A stretch of DNA of 64,000 bases from Hedera helix (Eukaryota; Streptophyta; Magnoliopsida; Apiales; Araliaceae), in NCBI GenBank assembly GCA_947179155.2, contig OX359266.1, positions 14,460,098 through 14,524,097 on the forward strand, read 5' to 3'. Below are positions 35,036 through 47,496 of this stretch, one piece after another. Position 1 is the stretch's first letter. Every line of letters begins with the position of its first letter. The translations under genes were made by a program, and so were the position numbers. The notes under the pieces are model-generated. The model had not been told where the DNA came from, searched no databases, and saw only the letters and a list, made by a program, of their open reading frames with translations.

Positions 35036-38000
35036 ATGGCAGAAACCTCCACACCAGACACTACTCCCATTTCTTGGGAGGAGTTTAAGTCCTTCAAGAA
35101 ACATATCATCGAAATGACTTCTCTACTAATGAAGCAATACAAACTAAATCAAAGATCTAATGATTAGCTTGAATCTTCTGTACTGGAAAGAAACCAAATT
35201 CCTCTCAATACCAATAATACACAAATCCCTGCTCAGATATTCTAAATCACCAATAAGACCGCCAAAGGTTCCAAAAGTAAGTGTCAGACCATATAGATAA
35301 TCAATTTCTTAAAGACGAAGAAACCAAGGAAATCCAAAAGAAGATAAAGCAAATGGAAGAAGCCATCCGCTCTATGAAAGGGGTAGGGATATACGATAGC
35401 ATTAAATATTTCGACCTCTACATATTCTCGGGCACTCGACATCTAGATAAATTCCACATGCCCGAGTTTGAGAAATACAGTGGGTCTAGAAATCTTTATA
35501 CTCATTTGAAGGTGTACATCGGAGAGCTCGGATCATATGTCGAGGGCAAAGAACTAAGAATGAAATTGTTTCAAAAGGGCCTAGCAAGAAAAGCCCGAAT
35601 ATGGTACGCTAAATTGGATAATACTAAGATTCGTAATTAGGAAGAGTTGGCCCATGCTTTTTTGTCTCGGTACAGCTTTCAATCCCAGATGGCTCCTGAC
35701 AGATACCAAATGACCAAGATCAAAAAGCAACCCACTGAATCTTTTCGAGATTATGCTTAGAAGTGGCGAAGAATGGCTGCTCAAGTAAACCCACCTATGA
35801 GTGAGAGCGAAATGGTAATGACTTTTATTGACATCCAAGAGGCCCCTTATTACGAGAGAGTACTGGCTGGCATAGGCAAACCCTTCTCGAAAATGATCAA
35901 ACATGGTGAAATGACTTAAACGGGTTTAAAAACTAGAAAGATCAGTGATTTCTCAACTTTGGAAGATATAGGTAAGCACTTTCAAGCCGAAGATTATGGC
36001 ATTATACCTAAGAGGAGTGGGGAAAGGAAGAAGATGACGTATCCTTCGTTTCACATGGGGAAATCTTGGAGACCCTATAACAGTCCCCCTACCTAAATAA
36101 AGGGAAACAATCTACAAATACAACAACAAGCCGCATTCAATCAGAGCTAAGATAGGCAAAGAAAATTTGAAAGAATAGAAAATCAGAAATTCACTCCTCT
36201 AAGCGACTAGAGAACATATTGGCGTTACTAGTCGCCTAGACAAAAATTACTGAATTGGCACCATCCTTGGATTTGAAAAGCAAGAGATATGACCCCCGCA
36301 AATGGTGCGCTTACCACTCAGGATCTTCTAGGCATGACACTCAAGATTGTTAGTTGCTAAAACATAAGATATAAAACTTGATCGATAGAGAGGCCATTGT
36401 GGTCGAACTGCCCAAGCAGTCCAACGTCAACATTTTGCCACAACACAATACAGAGGGAGTGAACATGATCAGGTCAGGAAGAATTGAAATGGACCTCAAT
36501 TGTAAGTACATACGGAGAATTGAAGAATACCCTCAAAGGAGCGGAACAAATGTTCCAAGTTATGAACACACGAAGGAGATTAAGAACACGAGACAAGAAT
36601 TGTAGATGATCAAGAATAAGATGAAATAGTTAATAGAGCTGGTAGTGAACCAACAACAAGTTATAGGGCAACTTTTCACTCAACTAAGAAAAAGCCAAGA
36701 GAAGGAAGAGGTTAATCAGAGTTCAAGCCTATATCCCTCTTAAATGATCTAGTTGGCTAAAGAAGATCAAAGCAGGCTGGAAGATAGGAAAAGCAAAATA
36801 GTAAAATTACGAGACGATTACACAAATGGAGCTCTAGAATTCGCTCAAAAGAATGCAAACTCCCAAAAAAGGAATAATAAAACAACATCCTCAAGAGACC
36901 GACAATTCACCCATTTGAACAAATCAAAGGAAGAAATGCTACATCTTTTGAAAAAGAGGAAATATTACGGAGTTGTTGCCTCATATGGATCCCGTAATGA
37001 AGAGATATGATCCCACTGAGTTTTGTCTCTACCATTCCAACACACCTGCACATGCGACTGAGGAATGTTGGGCACTGAAACATAAAATCCAAAATATTAT
37101 TAAAAATAGAAAGCTAAAAATAACGAGTAACATTGAAGGCCCCACTATCAAAGAAAACAGAAAAATAATGAAAAGTTTTAAGATTTCCACTCGAGACAGA
37201 TGATTCAGATAAGGCGATAACTATGATCAGTAACTAGGGGTGTTCATCGATAAAAAACTGAACCGATACTGAAAAAATCGAACCGAAAATGCCGCTAAAA
37301 TAAAAACCGGCACCGAATTACCAGTTTCGGTACCAGTTTGGTACAATTTCTGTTCGGTTTTTTTGGTTTGGTTTTCGATATTTACTGATTGGTAATATAT
37401 ATAATTATTATTAATTATATATATATTATTATATATATATATAGTTATATTATATATATAATAGTATATATAATTATTATATATATTATAATAATTAATA
37501 TAAATTTATTATTATTTTATTTAATTTGACTTTTTTAGTATCCCGATTTTTACCAAAATTCAAAAATGTCCATACCGCTACCGGTACCGAAAAGTCTAAA
37601 AAATCGAAAAAATTGGTAGCGAAAAAAATCGGTACCGAAAAAACAGGTACCGATTGGTTCGATAAAAAACCGAAAAAACCAAAAAAATTTAGCACCCCTA
37701 TCAGTAACCTTAACGAAACACAAGGTGGACCAGTTATAACTCAAGAATTAGTAAATGATACAAGAAAAGACTGTTTGGTAGTGATATCTGCCTCCAAACC
37801 CTTCGTCTTAACTGCCAAGCCTCAGTATCCCATTATGAACTTGAAGACTGTCACTTATGTCGAGAAATCAAATGAGACCAATGTCTATAAAGAAGTATTA
37901 CAAAATCCATTGCATCTGCCCGAGCAAATGATTAGACCAGTCAAGAGACCTACTGAGAAGGTATCAAAAGAAAAAGGTGTTAGAGAAGGCGTCCCGCCAA

Positions 38001-38164
38001 AGACTCTAAAGTTCATCCCCTTTGTCAATTGGTCCAGCTTGGACGCCTACAAATGGTGTGTCGAACCGAGCAGTGATCAAATTTTAGCTATCATTGAAGA
38101 TATTCGTTTTGCAAAAATTGCCTCCTTTATAACCGTCAAAGAGTACATGACCATCAATGACTAG
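35036..38164 (+). pseudogene. Tat/Ogre-like gag remnant (broken, with MITE insertion)
   Basis: It starts ATG at 35036 (MAETSTPDTTPISWEEFKSF). Further on are FHMPEFEKYSGSRNLYTHL, ARIWYAKLD, MAPDRYQM and RRMAAQVNPPMSE, the core Gag features of Tat-lineage Ty3/gypsy elements. Two later Cys/His units, WCAYHSGSSRHDTQDC (about 36303) and FCLYHSNTPAHATEEC (about 37020), resemble the Gag C-terminal zinc-like motif of these elements. Stops interrupt the frame, several as TAG where Trp or Gln is expected (about 35638, 35758 and 36350). The hAT-type MITE at 37235-37700 splits the 3' part. No reverse transcriptase or integrase follows, so pol has been deleted and the element is non-autonomous. Confidence 0.8.
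37235..37700. mobile_element. hAT-type MITE with 8-bp target duplication
   Basis: 466 bp with inverted ends TAGGGGTG...CACCCCTA, flanked by perfect duplications TCAGTAAC (37227-37234 and 37701-37708). The interior has inverted ACCGAA / TTCGGT-rich arms around a TA-rich centre (about 37380-37450). The 8-bp duplication and end sequence fit the hAT superfamily. Its right half contributes in-frame codons to a 212-codon ORF (37526-38164) that continues into the gag remnant; I regard that ORF as accidental. Confidence 0.9.
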
Positions 38165-39698
38165 ACTATCGAACCTCATGTATCCAAGAAAGGTAAATTC
38201 AAGGAATACAGTTGTGAATCCCATAAAGTATGGGGACATTATAATTTGCTTAGCTTTACGTCTTTTTTTATTTTTCCTGCATTGTTATGTTATGCTTTGT
38301 AAAAAAAATTAATCAAAAAAATCAAAAATCAATTCCTTTTATCCTCTGAAAGCCTGAACTACGTAACACCTGATCTCCCATGCTTCTAGGAGTACGTAGG
38401 CAGCCAGTTATGGTGCTATCTAATCCTTATAAAAAAAATCCCAAAACCATTCAGCAATTCAACAATCATGAACCATAATCTTTCAACAAACTCATCACCT
38501 GTGAATTATGAAAAGACCTGGTAGACATCCAACAATCGTGTGGCCTCGTCTCCACAAAAACCATCAAAATCCTTCAACAGCATTAACGACTCGGCGCCTT
38601 TTGAACTATGTTGGTAACCATCATAGTGCAGTCTATCTCATACCCTACAACCTTTTCCCAAAAACAAAAACCATAAATCAATCCCAATAAATCGAAACAG
38701 GCCCAGTTGAAACCATCACATCATAAACTAAGCCGAGCTCTCTGATCCAATTCAATGGAATTTGAAGGCACTTCGACATCAATAATCGAGGTTGAAGCAT
38801 GAAATGGGAGACACAACAATATATCAAACATGATCATTAGCAAGGATAGGTATAACCTAAGTCAATAAAAAATATAAATACAAATAAGAACAACAAATAT
38901 CGACGCAAAGATGCAAATTAACTATCCAATGACCCCTCTACTGACCTTCAAAGAGCTGACATCCTTAATCACAAGCCTTCATCAAAATAGAAGAAAAATC
39001 ATCAAAGCTAGAAGCAACTACAAGTCATAAGTGATGGTAGGGGCATCCGAACATCAGAGCTCGTACCCTTTATCTTGTCATCAATGAGGATCATAAGATG
39101 CAGGATTTTTGGGATTTCGTTGTCTTATCAGCCCACTCACCGAAAACATAACAAAGCAACTACCCCGACAATGAATAACACTAGGGAAATTTTGAAACTG
39201 ACAATAACTCAACACTGGGGCAATTTCAAAATCAATGACAACTACACCTTGGGCAATTATCTACTATCCAGGAAAGGATAATACTCGAGTCAGCACTCAT
39301 GGCACAATCCCATCAGTGTACGCTATCATCATTGGAGCTGGCTTTATATCATTTTACTTGTTAATGGTACGATCATCTGGTCTTTTTAAAGCATAATTTT
39401 ATCAAAATACGACAACCCACATGAAAGGTACAACTCCTTTTCTATTTGTTTTTCCTTTATCTCCATTTACATACACTAAGGGTGGTAGATAGTCTAATTA
39501 TAGATAAAATCTCACATTATTTTTTAAAAGAGAAAATTTTATTTAACTTGTTAGGAATCAAATTAATTCTGACAAGCATCTGTGGAGCAAAATTATGAGT
39601 ATGATAAGACGATAAAATCTATTCAACCTTTTAATAAGTCACAAAGCCCTAATTTGAAGCGTCATTCAGAGCAAAATCGACCTTATGTACATGCCTGT
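38165..39698 (+). other. Noncoding 3' part of the Tat-like element
   Basis: No conserved ORF. The text GAACTACGTAACACCTGAT...TACGTAGGCAGCC (about 38356-38405) and repeated CTGGGGCAA-type words (about 39210-39260) are of the kind I associate with the region before the 3' LTR of Tat/Ogre elements. A direct-orientation 3' LTR does not follow; an inverted one does. Confidence 0.5.
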
Positions 39699-41423
39699 TG
39701 TTGATGCTGGGGAATTTCAGTTCTTTCCCTAAATTGTCATTTTTATTTTATTAAATCGTTATTTGTCTCGTTAAAGGGGTGTTTTTTGGAAAAATCGGCA
39801 TAAATGTTGATGGGGGTTTTGAAACGTTGATTTTAATAGTGGGCCGATTGACTAGAGCCACCAGTTAGTAAAAGTTTGAAATGGATATACCAACTCATCT
39901 GAATTTTAATATTTTTTTTATATCGAGATGGCCCATTTTTAACTCCGATTAATTGGTTTGCAACTGAGATTCATAGAGTTCGGGGGCTTGCTTAAGCAAA
40001 TGGAAGACGTTAAGACCACCCGATTTTCATGAAAATACGGTTACCACTTTCTTAATACATTTCTTAAAATGCCTTTAAGATTGGGAATATGTGTGTGTGT
40101 GGATGTGATTTAGTAGAAAATCTAGAATATCTCTACTTAGCTTTTGAATCAAAATCGTGAGTAGGACTTTTTTTTTTTTTGTGAAAAGATATGTTTTAAC
40201 TCTTGTTTTGATAAAATTCCTTTATTTTAGCACTCATTTGATTTGAAGGGATTTAAAATGCATTTGAATGCCATTTTCATAAATTGTTTAATTTAAAAAG
40301 ATTTGTCTTACTGAAATCCTTTTGAATGATATTTTGAAATTCGTTGTTTTTTATTAAAATAAATTATTGTAATTTTTGGTTTTAATAAAACGCTTTCGGG
40401 TCAGGTTTTGAAAAACATTGTTTCTAAACCCTTTGGCAAATAGGAATAGATATCCTCTATTACTTCCAATTTTAACTTAGTGAATCTAATATCCTATGTT
40501 GATTCAATTTTACAAAATCTTTATCCTTTTTATTCAAAAAATGTTTTTATATGTCGAAAGACAAAATCAACCAATCACAAATAAGTTTAGAGCTACCCAC
40601 GGGTATGTAAGCCATCTAAATAGCCCCAAACGCAACATAAAATAATATCCACTATTTGGAGGCCTTAAACCCGACTTTCGAGATTCTCGACATCGTTTTA
40701 AGGCCCGAAATTTATATTCTTTACAAGCAAATGAAGTTGTCAACGTTACATCAGAAAATCGTCCATCGTCGGAATTCCATCAAAATATTTTGAGTTCCTT
40801 CCTAGGTTTACATAATGGAAATTGCATTAAATGATAGTAAATTTGAAAGTGGTAACATTAAAATAACGATAAATTAATATGAGATTCAAATGTGATTAGA
40901 TCCACGTAGTTCTACAGATAAGGATTTAATCGATTATATATCCCAAATTTCGCTTGTAGTTTTGTTCCATTGCAAAGAGTCTTGTCCGACCAAACTTTGG
41001 GATTCGCTATAGAACTAGATATAGATCTAGGAGGGGGAGTGCGATTAACCTCATGAATAAAATAATTTGACTCCCATATAAAGCATTCAATAGAAGGATA
41101 GCCAAATATATAAAATATAAAGAAAATACTCGAAATGATATCATCGGGCATCGAGGAGAAAATATCATTCGTGCAAAGTCCTCACTCATCTTCCCTAATC
41201 CTTTAACTTAGTAGATCTAGCAATAATAAACCAGAAGTAGGTTAAAAATTAAAACTTTAACATCCTAGAGGGTTGAAAATATTAGATCTATAAACAGATC
41301 TACAATAAAATATAGTAAAAATTGAATCTTTAATATTTTATAGCATTGAAAATAATAGATCTATGGGTAAAACATGTAAGTATCACATTTTTAATATTGT
41401 AATGCATCGAAAACACACTAAAT

Positions 41424-41489
<66 letters not shown>

Positions 41490-42225
41490 AACAAGATAGA
41501 ATATTTAATCACAAAATATCATAAAAATTACATATAACACTAGACCTATGCTAGATTTAACTTGAAATATACAAAGATTGGATTTTTTTTTTCACCTTGG
41601 GGTGATGGAGAGAGCCTCAGAGAGCTTGGATCTTGTAGAAATCACTTTAATTTATGTGTGGGATTGAAAAAATATAATAGACCTAGTGTAGATCTATAAT
41701 TTCTCTCTCTAAATTACACTTTCTCTTACTAAAATTGGAGCTTCTCTCTCTAAATTATAAATTCTCTCTAAAAATGACTAACTTGCAAAATGAGCTGAAA
41801 TTGCCTATTTATAGGGTTCGATAACTGTCGTAGGTACACCTGCGACTGGTTGTGGTGGGTTCCACGTGCCTCAATTTTTGTGCAGCGTCGTAGGGTTTTC
41901 GTCTTTCTAGCTGAAATGTCCATAACTTGCAATCCGGGAGGAGTTTTTTTTTAAAACCCCAACTACCCTATTGTAGTGACTGTTAAAAGTATGAGCCAAT
42001 CCCAATAGATTTTGCTGAAGATGCTGGTTAATTACGCATCATGCCTTGCATAATTCGATGCTTGAAAATTGTCATAATAGCTTCAATAGTTGCCCGTCAT
42101 GACATCTTTAAATACACGTACTGAGGTATGTAATCCCTGCTTGGATGTCTTAGCGTCGTTGTGAAATGACCATTTTACCCTCTTGCCATGGTTAGGAAAC
42201 TAGTGGAAAATTTTGGGTGTCTACA
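39699..42225 (-). repeat. Complete Tat/Ogre-like LTR in inverted orientation (about 2.5 kb)
   Basis: On the minus strand it starts TGTAGACACCC at 42225 and ends CATCAACA at 39699. About 1.5 kb of it aligns to the split LTR at 14700-16037 and 34012-34207, but in the opposite direction. A strong TATA (CCCTATAAATAGG, 41806-41813 minus) sits inside, and an AT run of about 57 bp lies at 41430-41486. Flanking pentamers (CCTGT and CTTGC) do not form a clean duplication. No PBS lies left of its U5 end, and no clear PPT lies right of its U3 end. Confidence 0.78.
41806..41813 (-). promoter_or_regulatory. Putative TATA box of the inverted Tat LTR
   Basis: The minus strand reads TATAAATA within CCCTATAAATAGGC, the expected promoter element of an LTR. 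Confidence 0.55.
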
Positions 42226-42440
42226 CTTGCACTTTGCATTTGCACTGACTTTTAGTTGTGGGGTAGAAAGCTATGACGACAATAATGATAATTGGTGCAA
42301 AGCTAAAAGATAAGTGACCACTCTAATGCCTCAAACCTGAGTTATTCGATTAATTAAGCCCAAAGTGGTGTCTTCACATCTGGTGCCCTAAAGTCGTCAG
42401 GTTTGGGAGTCACCGGCCCAACGCTTGTGACATGGGTAAC
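42226..42440. other. Spacer between Tat LTR and element A
   Basis: 215 bp with no ORF or repeat recognised. The last five bases, GTAAC (42436-42440), should be the left target duplication of element A; its partner lies beyond the window. Confidence 0.5.
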
Positions 42441-43010
42441 TGTAATGACCAAGAAAAATGAAATTTAATTTTAATAAAAAAGAAATTATTTATGTGAATA
42501 CATGTGTGTGCAGTTAATTAATTTAAATAATTTGAATTTAGCATGTGTCAATAAAGAATCAAGTGGGACTATTGAAATTAAGAAGTAATAATGTTAAAGC
42601 TTATGTTATAAATAACTAAGCTTAAGAGATGTGTCGTGTATGGCAACATGATATGAGAAATGATAAATAGTTAATTATGCGATTAATTAAGTGTTATGTT
42701 CAATTATGCTTTAACGGGGATAATTAAAAATAAACCCAAGGTCATTATGGAATGAGAGATGGCCCAATACGTTATTAGGGAATTTTAAGTCCAAGGTGGA
42801 TCAAGAATTAGCCCAAATGATGAATACTTACATTATTATTATATAAGTCCAATAAAAAAAATATTGCATTGTGGCCCAATTTTTTTTAATTGTTAAAGAG
42901 ACCACTAGTGGGCTTGTAGAGAATTATAAGGGCCCAAGATTTAAGTCAATGCACTAATCAAGGCCCAACATATATAATCCAATATAGAGTCCAATTATAA
43001 AGAAGTTGGA

Positions 43011-43013
<3 letters not shown>

Positions 43014-43081
<68 letters not shown>
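43014..43081. repeat. (TA)n microsatellite in LTR A
   Basis: About 66 bp of uninterrupted TA. The homologous site in the 3' LTR (about 59934-59968) is roughly half as long. Confidence 0.95.
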
Positions 43082-43084
<3 letters not shown>

Positions 43085-44613
43085 TGATACTCCCTCCCCC
43101 CTAAAAACCAACCCGCTCCCCCCTCTCTTTTAACTCCAAAAATGCTGAAAATTATTCTAGAGCCTTGCATTTTTGAGCCATGTGAAGTAGCATCATGAGC
43201 TTAGGGATGTTAGTGTACTAAAAGTGAGATTAGTTCACCAACTCACCTTTTTTCAATGGGTAAAACCTAATTAGTTGTATTTTATATATGTATTTGTACA
43301 TGTATGTGTAGACATAACTTATCTCTAAATAGCATCCTCCTAGCTCTTTTTCTAAGTTTACTTTATTTACTTAATAATGCCTTAGAGCTAGAGAGAACAT
43401 AAGTTGAGAGCAAGAGAGAAAAAGAGAGAGTTTGAGAGAAAATACTCTATTATGGGGAGACTCTGGAGGAAGTAATGAAGATCTAGCAAAGGAGAAGGAG
43501 GTGGATAGCTTACACAAGTTTTTTTCTAAGAGAAAAAGTGCATCAAGGAGGTATAACATGCTTAAGCCCTAAAACTTTATTTAATGTTGTGTGTTTTAAC
43601 ATATAGTATAGCTATGCATGCTTGGTTGTGGGAGGATCTTATGTGTGAAAATCATGATAGATTTCGAAGTTATAAGGAGGTTTTGATGGAGATTATATGC
43701 TAGTATGTGTTAAAAATGTATAAAAACTTAAAGTAGAATGAAAATAATAACATAAACACTTTATCACAAAATCTCTAAAATAGGGTAGTAACTTTGGATG
43801 GACATAACTCTCTGTGCGTTTATCATTTTTGTAATCTATAAATTTTGAATGTTATATCCATGACTTTTTGAATCAATACAAGTGGAACAAATGAAAAATA
43901 TTAAATTTTCCATTTATGATAAATTTTCTACCAAAACACTCCAAACTGTTGGAAAAAAGTTAACCTACTAACCTAGACTATTTAAGGAGAACTAAATAGT
44001 GAGTTAAATTAAGGGCTTCTAGATTATGAAATTTTATATTATAAACAAGCTCTTGTCCAAAAATGAGCTCAATCCGAATTCGGATGAGTAAGATACGACC
44101 AATCAAAATTTTAAGTTAAAACTAACAATTTTAAAGTTATGTAACTCTAATTGAGTTGAAATTTTTACTAGATGTTCACAATAATATAAGGAAGTTACCA
44201 TGTGAATTTAGGAACATTTAAATAAAATCTCAAATTATGAAAAATATGGCAATTTTATGTATAAACGGCCCTTCTAAAAATGGTAAATGACATTGAAAAA
44301 TTAAAAGAAAAGTATTTTGTGTGTGAAATAATGTTGAATAAGTGATTCTATAAATAAAAAAAATAATAATATATCTAGGAACTTTTAATAAATAAGATTG
44401 ATTTAATAAAATTAAGAAAAATAATTAAAAAGAAACCAAATAATGATATAAATTGATTTTACTGGCAAATGTGTGATAAGAATTGATAAATAAGACTTAT
44501 TAAGGATATTATGGTCATCTTAATGAGCATGTTACAAAGAAAGTAATAATGATGAGTAGTGAAACTACTTGTGATAATTAATTGATAATATATATATATA
44601 TATATATATATGA

Positions 44614-44856
44614 TAGATCTAAAGCATACATCTTAAATAATATATCTCTCTTAAATAACATACCTTTATAAAAATAAAGTCGTTTTGATTTTTTTTATTT
44701 TAAATAATATTAAAAGAAGATATAACATTTGGCGGCCCCTCTTATTTTCCTTTTATTTACGAAAATGCCATCAAAGAATCTTTAAAACGATGTTATTTTG
44801 ATAAAATTATGCCACTTAAGAAGATGCGTTATTTAAGATGTATGCTTTTGAACTCT
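44614..44856. mobile_element. Putative MITE within LTR A
   Basis: A perfect 20-bp inverted repeat AAAGCATACATCTTAAATAA (44621-44640, and reversed at 44829-44848) bounds about 240 bp of AT-rich noncoding sequence between two TA runs. The TA runs obscure any target duplication. Confidence 0.6.
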
Positions 44857-44858
44857 TT

Positions 44859-44911
<53 letters not shown>

Positions 44912-47486
44912 TAAGTAAATAAATTGTAAAATAAGAAATAATTAAACTAATAAAATAATAAATAAAGTTTATTTTATTTATAAAAATGTGAAAAGATTAA
45001 ACAAATAAAATAATAATTTGAATTATTTTATTTATAAAGAATAATGATAAATGACCACTAATATCATTTAAAAGATTAAGAGAAGATGTTTAAACAAATA
45101 AAATAATAACAATTATTTTATTAGTGAAGAATGATAATAATGATTAATGAGAAATAATAAAGTTTATTTTAGATTATTTAATGAGTGATGATCAATATTA
45201 AAGAGAATAGATTTATTAAGTAAATAAATTAATAAAGTTATTTTATTTATGAGAAGTAATGCGATAAAATGATAAAAATTAATTGTGAAGGTTGATTAAA
45301 CAAATAAAGTAATAACAAAGGTTATCTTATTTGAAGATTATGATCATGAGAATGAATAAACAAATAATAAACAATAAAGATTATTTGTGAATTATGAATA
45401 AAAAGGTAATTATTCAACAAATAAAATACCAATAATGGTTATTTTATTTGTAGAAAATGAATATATGTATTAAATAACAATCTGATACAAATGAGATACT
45501 GAATGAGGTAAATAAGGAGATGTTAAATAATAAGTGTATGGTTAAATAATGAAGGTTTACGAGATAGTGTAGATCGACGAAAATTATATTGATGGTCCAA
45601 TAGAAACTAATCGATAAACTGAATCACGACTTATATAGGTCAAACAAGGTCAAGGATCTAGAAGGAAGGAAAATGGATGTCACAGGCAACTATCCTAACT
45701 TGTACACTTTTTTGTTTCGTTCAAGTAATTTAATTGTTATACTTAGTGAAAGATAATTCATATTCAAATATAAATATTCGTGTTTACATCTAAGAAAGAT
45801 TAATCTCATATCAAATTATTGAACTTGAAATTTCGAGTTATTCATACTTGATTATCTATAAAAGATTATTCAAATTATAACATGTGGACATTAAAAAATT
45901 TTATAGTTCGTAAATGCTAGAGAAGAGTGTCTATGCCATTTGATTCATCTATACAGATAATAAAATAAAATAAATTATATTCTAGAAAGTGATCCAAACC
46001 AATTACTTTGGTGCGGACTCCTATATGCTGAGATGAATTGTAATATCTCAGATATTTACAAGATTTGTAATTAAGATTTTAAAAAATCAATTAAAGGTTA
46101 TGGTTTAAAATCGAGAGTTTGAGAAGTGAGATGTGTAGAATTTGGGTGAACATTTTTTTTTAACATAATTTATTTGCTATAAATTAAATGTGAGAATATT
46201 GTAATGATGCATATAGAGAATTTATTAAGGAAATAAATTCATTTGAGAAGTGAAGATAATTATAAGGATATATATACATAGTTATATATTCCTAGAGTTG
46301 TGTTGGTTAGCCAAACAAGAAGATGAGTAAATTAGATACTCAATAAAACTAATAAATTAATTAGTTTAAGTATGGATTAAGAAGGAAAGTCATGTAATAT
46401 AATTAATTGAGTTAACTATATGAGTTATGAATTAAAGCTAAGATTAGCAAGTAGAGAAGTGGAATATTGCCTAGAATGACAATATTAAGAAGATAATTAA
46501 TTAAGTAATTAACTTAATTATTTAGTTGTTATATAGACTCCATTGATGGATTTAATACAAGCCCAATATGGGAATACTTGCATGAAGGTGGGTAATTAAA
46601 TAATAAGCCCAAGTTATATATGATATGTGAGTTGTGTTGGGTAACCCAAGTAATTAAATAAGAGAGCCCAATACAAAGTAATCCATGTAGCCCAAACACA
46701 TTAAAGTCAAATGATGGTCAATGTGTTGGGAGAATATTTTTCAAGTATTGATTGAGTGTAGAGAATTAACTAATGTAGGGTTAATTGAATAACCCTAGTT
46801 GGTAGACAAGAGAGAGAATTAACCAAACATTGGTTAATTGATGGAGGAAGGAAGGCAGTGTTGGGAATTAACTATGGGTGAGTTATTTATGTAACCCAAT
46901 GTGGTAGGATAATTAAAGGTAAGTCTAATTGGATTATATTATAAGTCCAATTGAGGTATTAAACTAGGTCAAATTAATTAACCTAGTAGTCCATATAATT
47001 TAATTTGAACATTGATTTATGTAATAATTAACCAAGCCCAATGCTTGTTTTAATTAAATGTAACATAGGGTATTTAATATTAGCCCAATGTAGTAAATAA
47101 ATTGAGCCCAAATCAATTAGTTGAATGAGCTCAATATATTAAATCCTAGGGTCCAATGTGGAGCCCAAATGGTAGTCAAAGTGGTGGTCAATATATATAC
47201 ATTGGTGTATATATATATGGATACTTATATAATGATATAGGATATAAAAATAAAGCTAAAATGGTGTAGTAAATTGACAAATCCCGAATTTTGGGGGGGG
47301 GGGGCCCACATGTGGATGCTGTGTGTGGCTTTATTTTTGCTTATTTTGCACTCCAAAAGTTGCTTACAAGCAACCTTGATGGATGTCAATCAAGTTGTCA
47401 ATCAATCCATGCTATAGTAATCTCAATTAAGCTCTAAATTGACTATGTTGGTGAATTAGGAGAGTTAATAAAGTATTTGTATTTGG

Positions 47487-47496
47487 CTATATATAG
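47487..47496 (+). promoter_or_regulatory. Putative TATA box of LTR B
   Basis: GGCTATATATAGAGTGC is a canonical plant TATA context about 1.45 kb into the LTR. Confidence 0.5.

Larger units (their letters stand above)
42441..46038 (+). repeat. 5' LTR of Tekay-like element A, first part
   Basis: It begins TGTAATGACCAAG and aligns with the 3' LTR at 59363-60506 over its first 1.1 kb, with substantial divergence. It holds a TA run (about 43014-43081), many GCCCA words in the first 550 bp, and short AT-rich palindromic repeats at about 44930-45520. The TATA region reads CTCTAAATAGC here against CTATAAATAGC in the 3' LTR, so the promoter is damaged. It is interrupted at 46038 by solo LTR B. Confidence 0.85.

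Noticed and set aside
35581..35904. 107-codon minus-strand ORF
   Set aside because: It is the shadow of the Tat gag on the opposite strand and carries no domain.
42958..43170. ORF with a long Ile-Tyr run
   Set aside because: It is translated TA microsatellite within LTR A.
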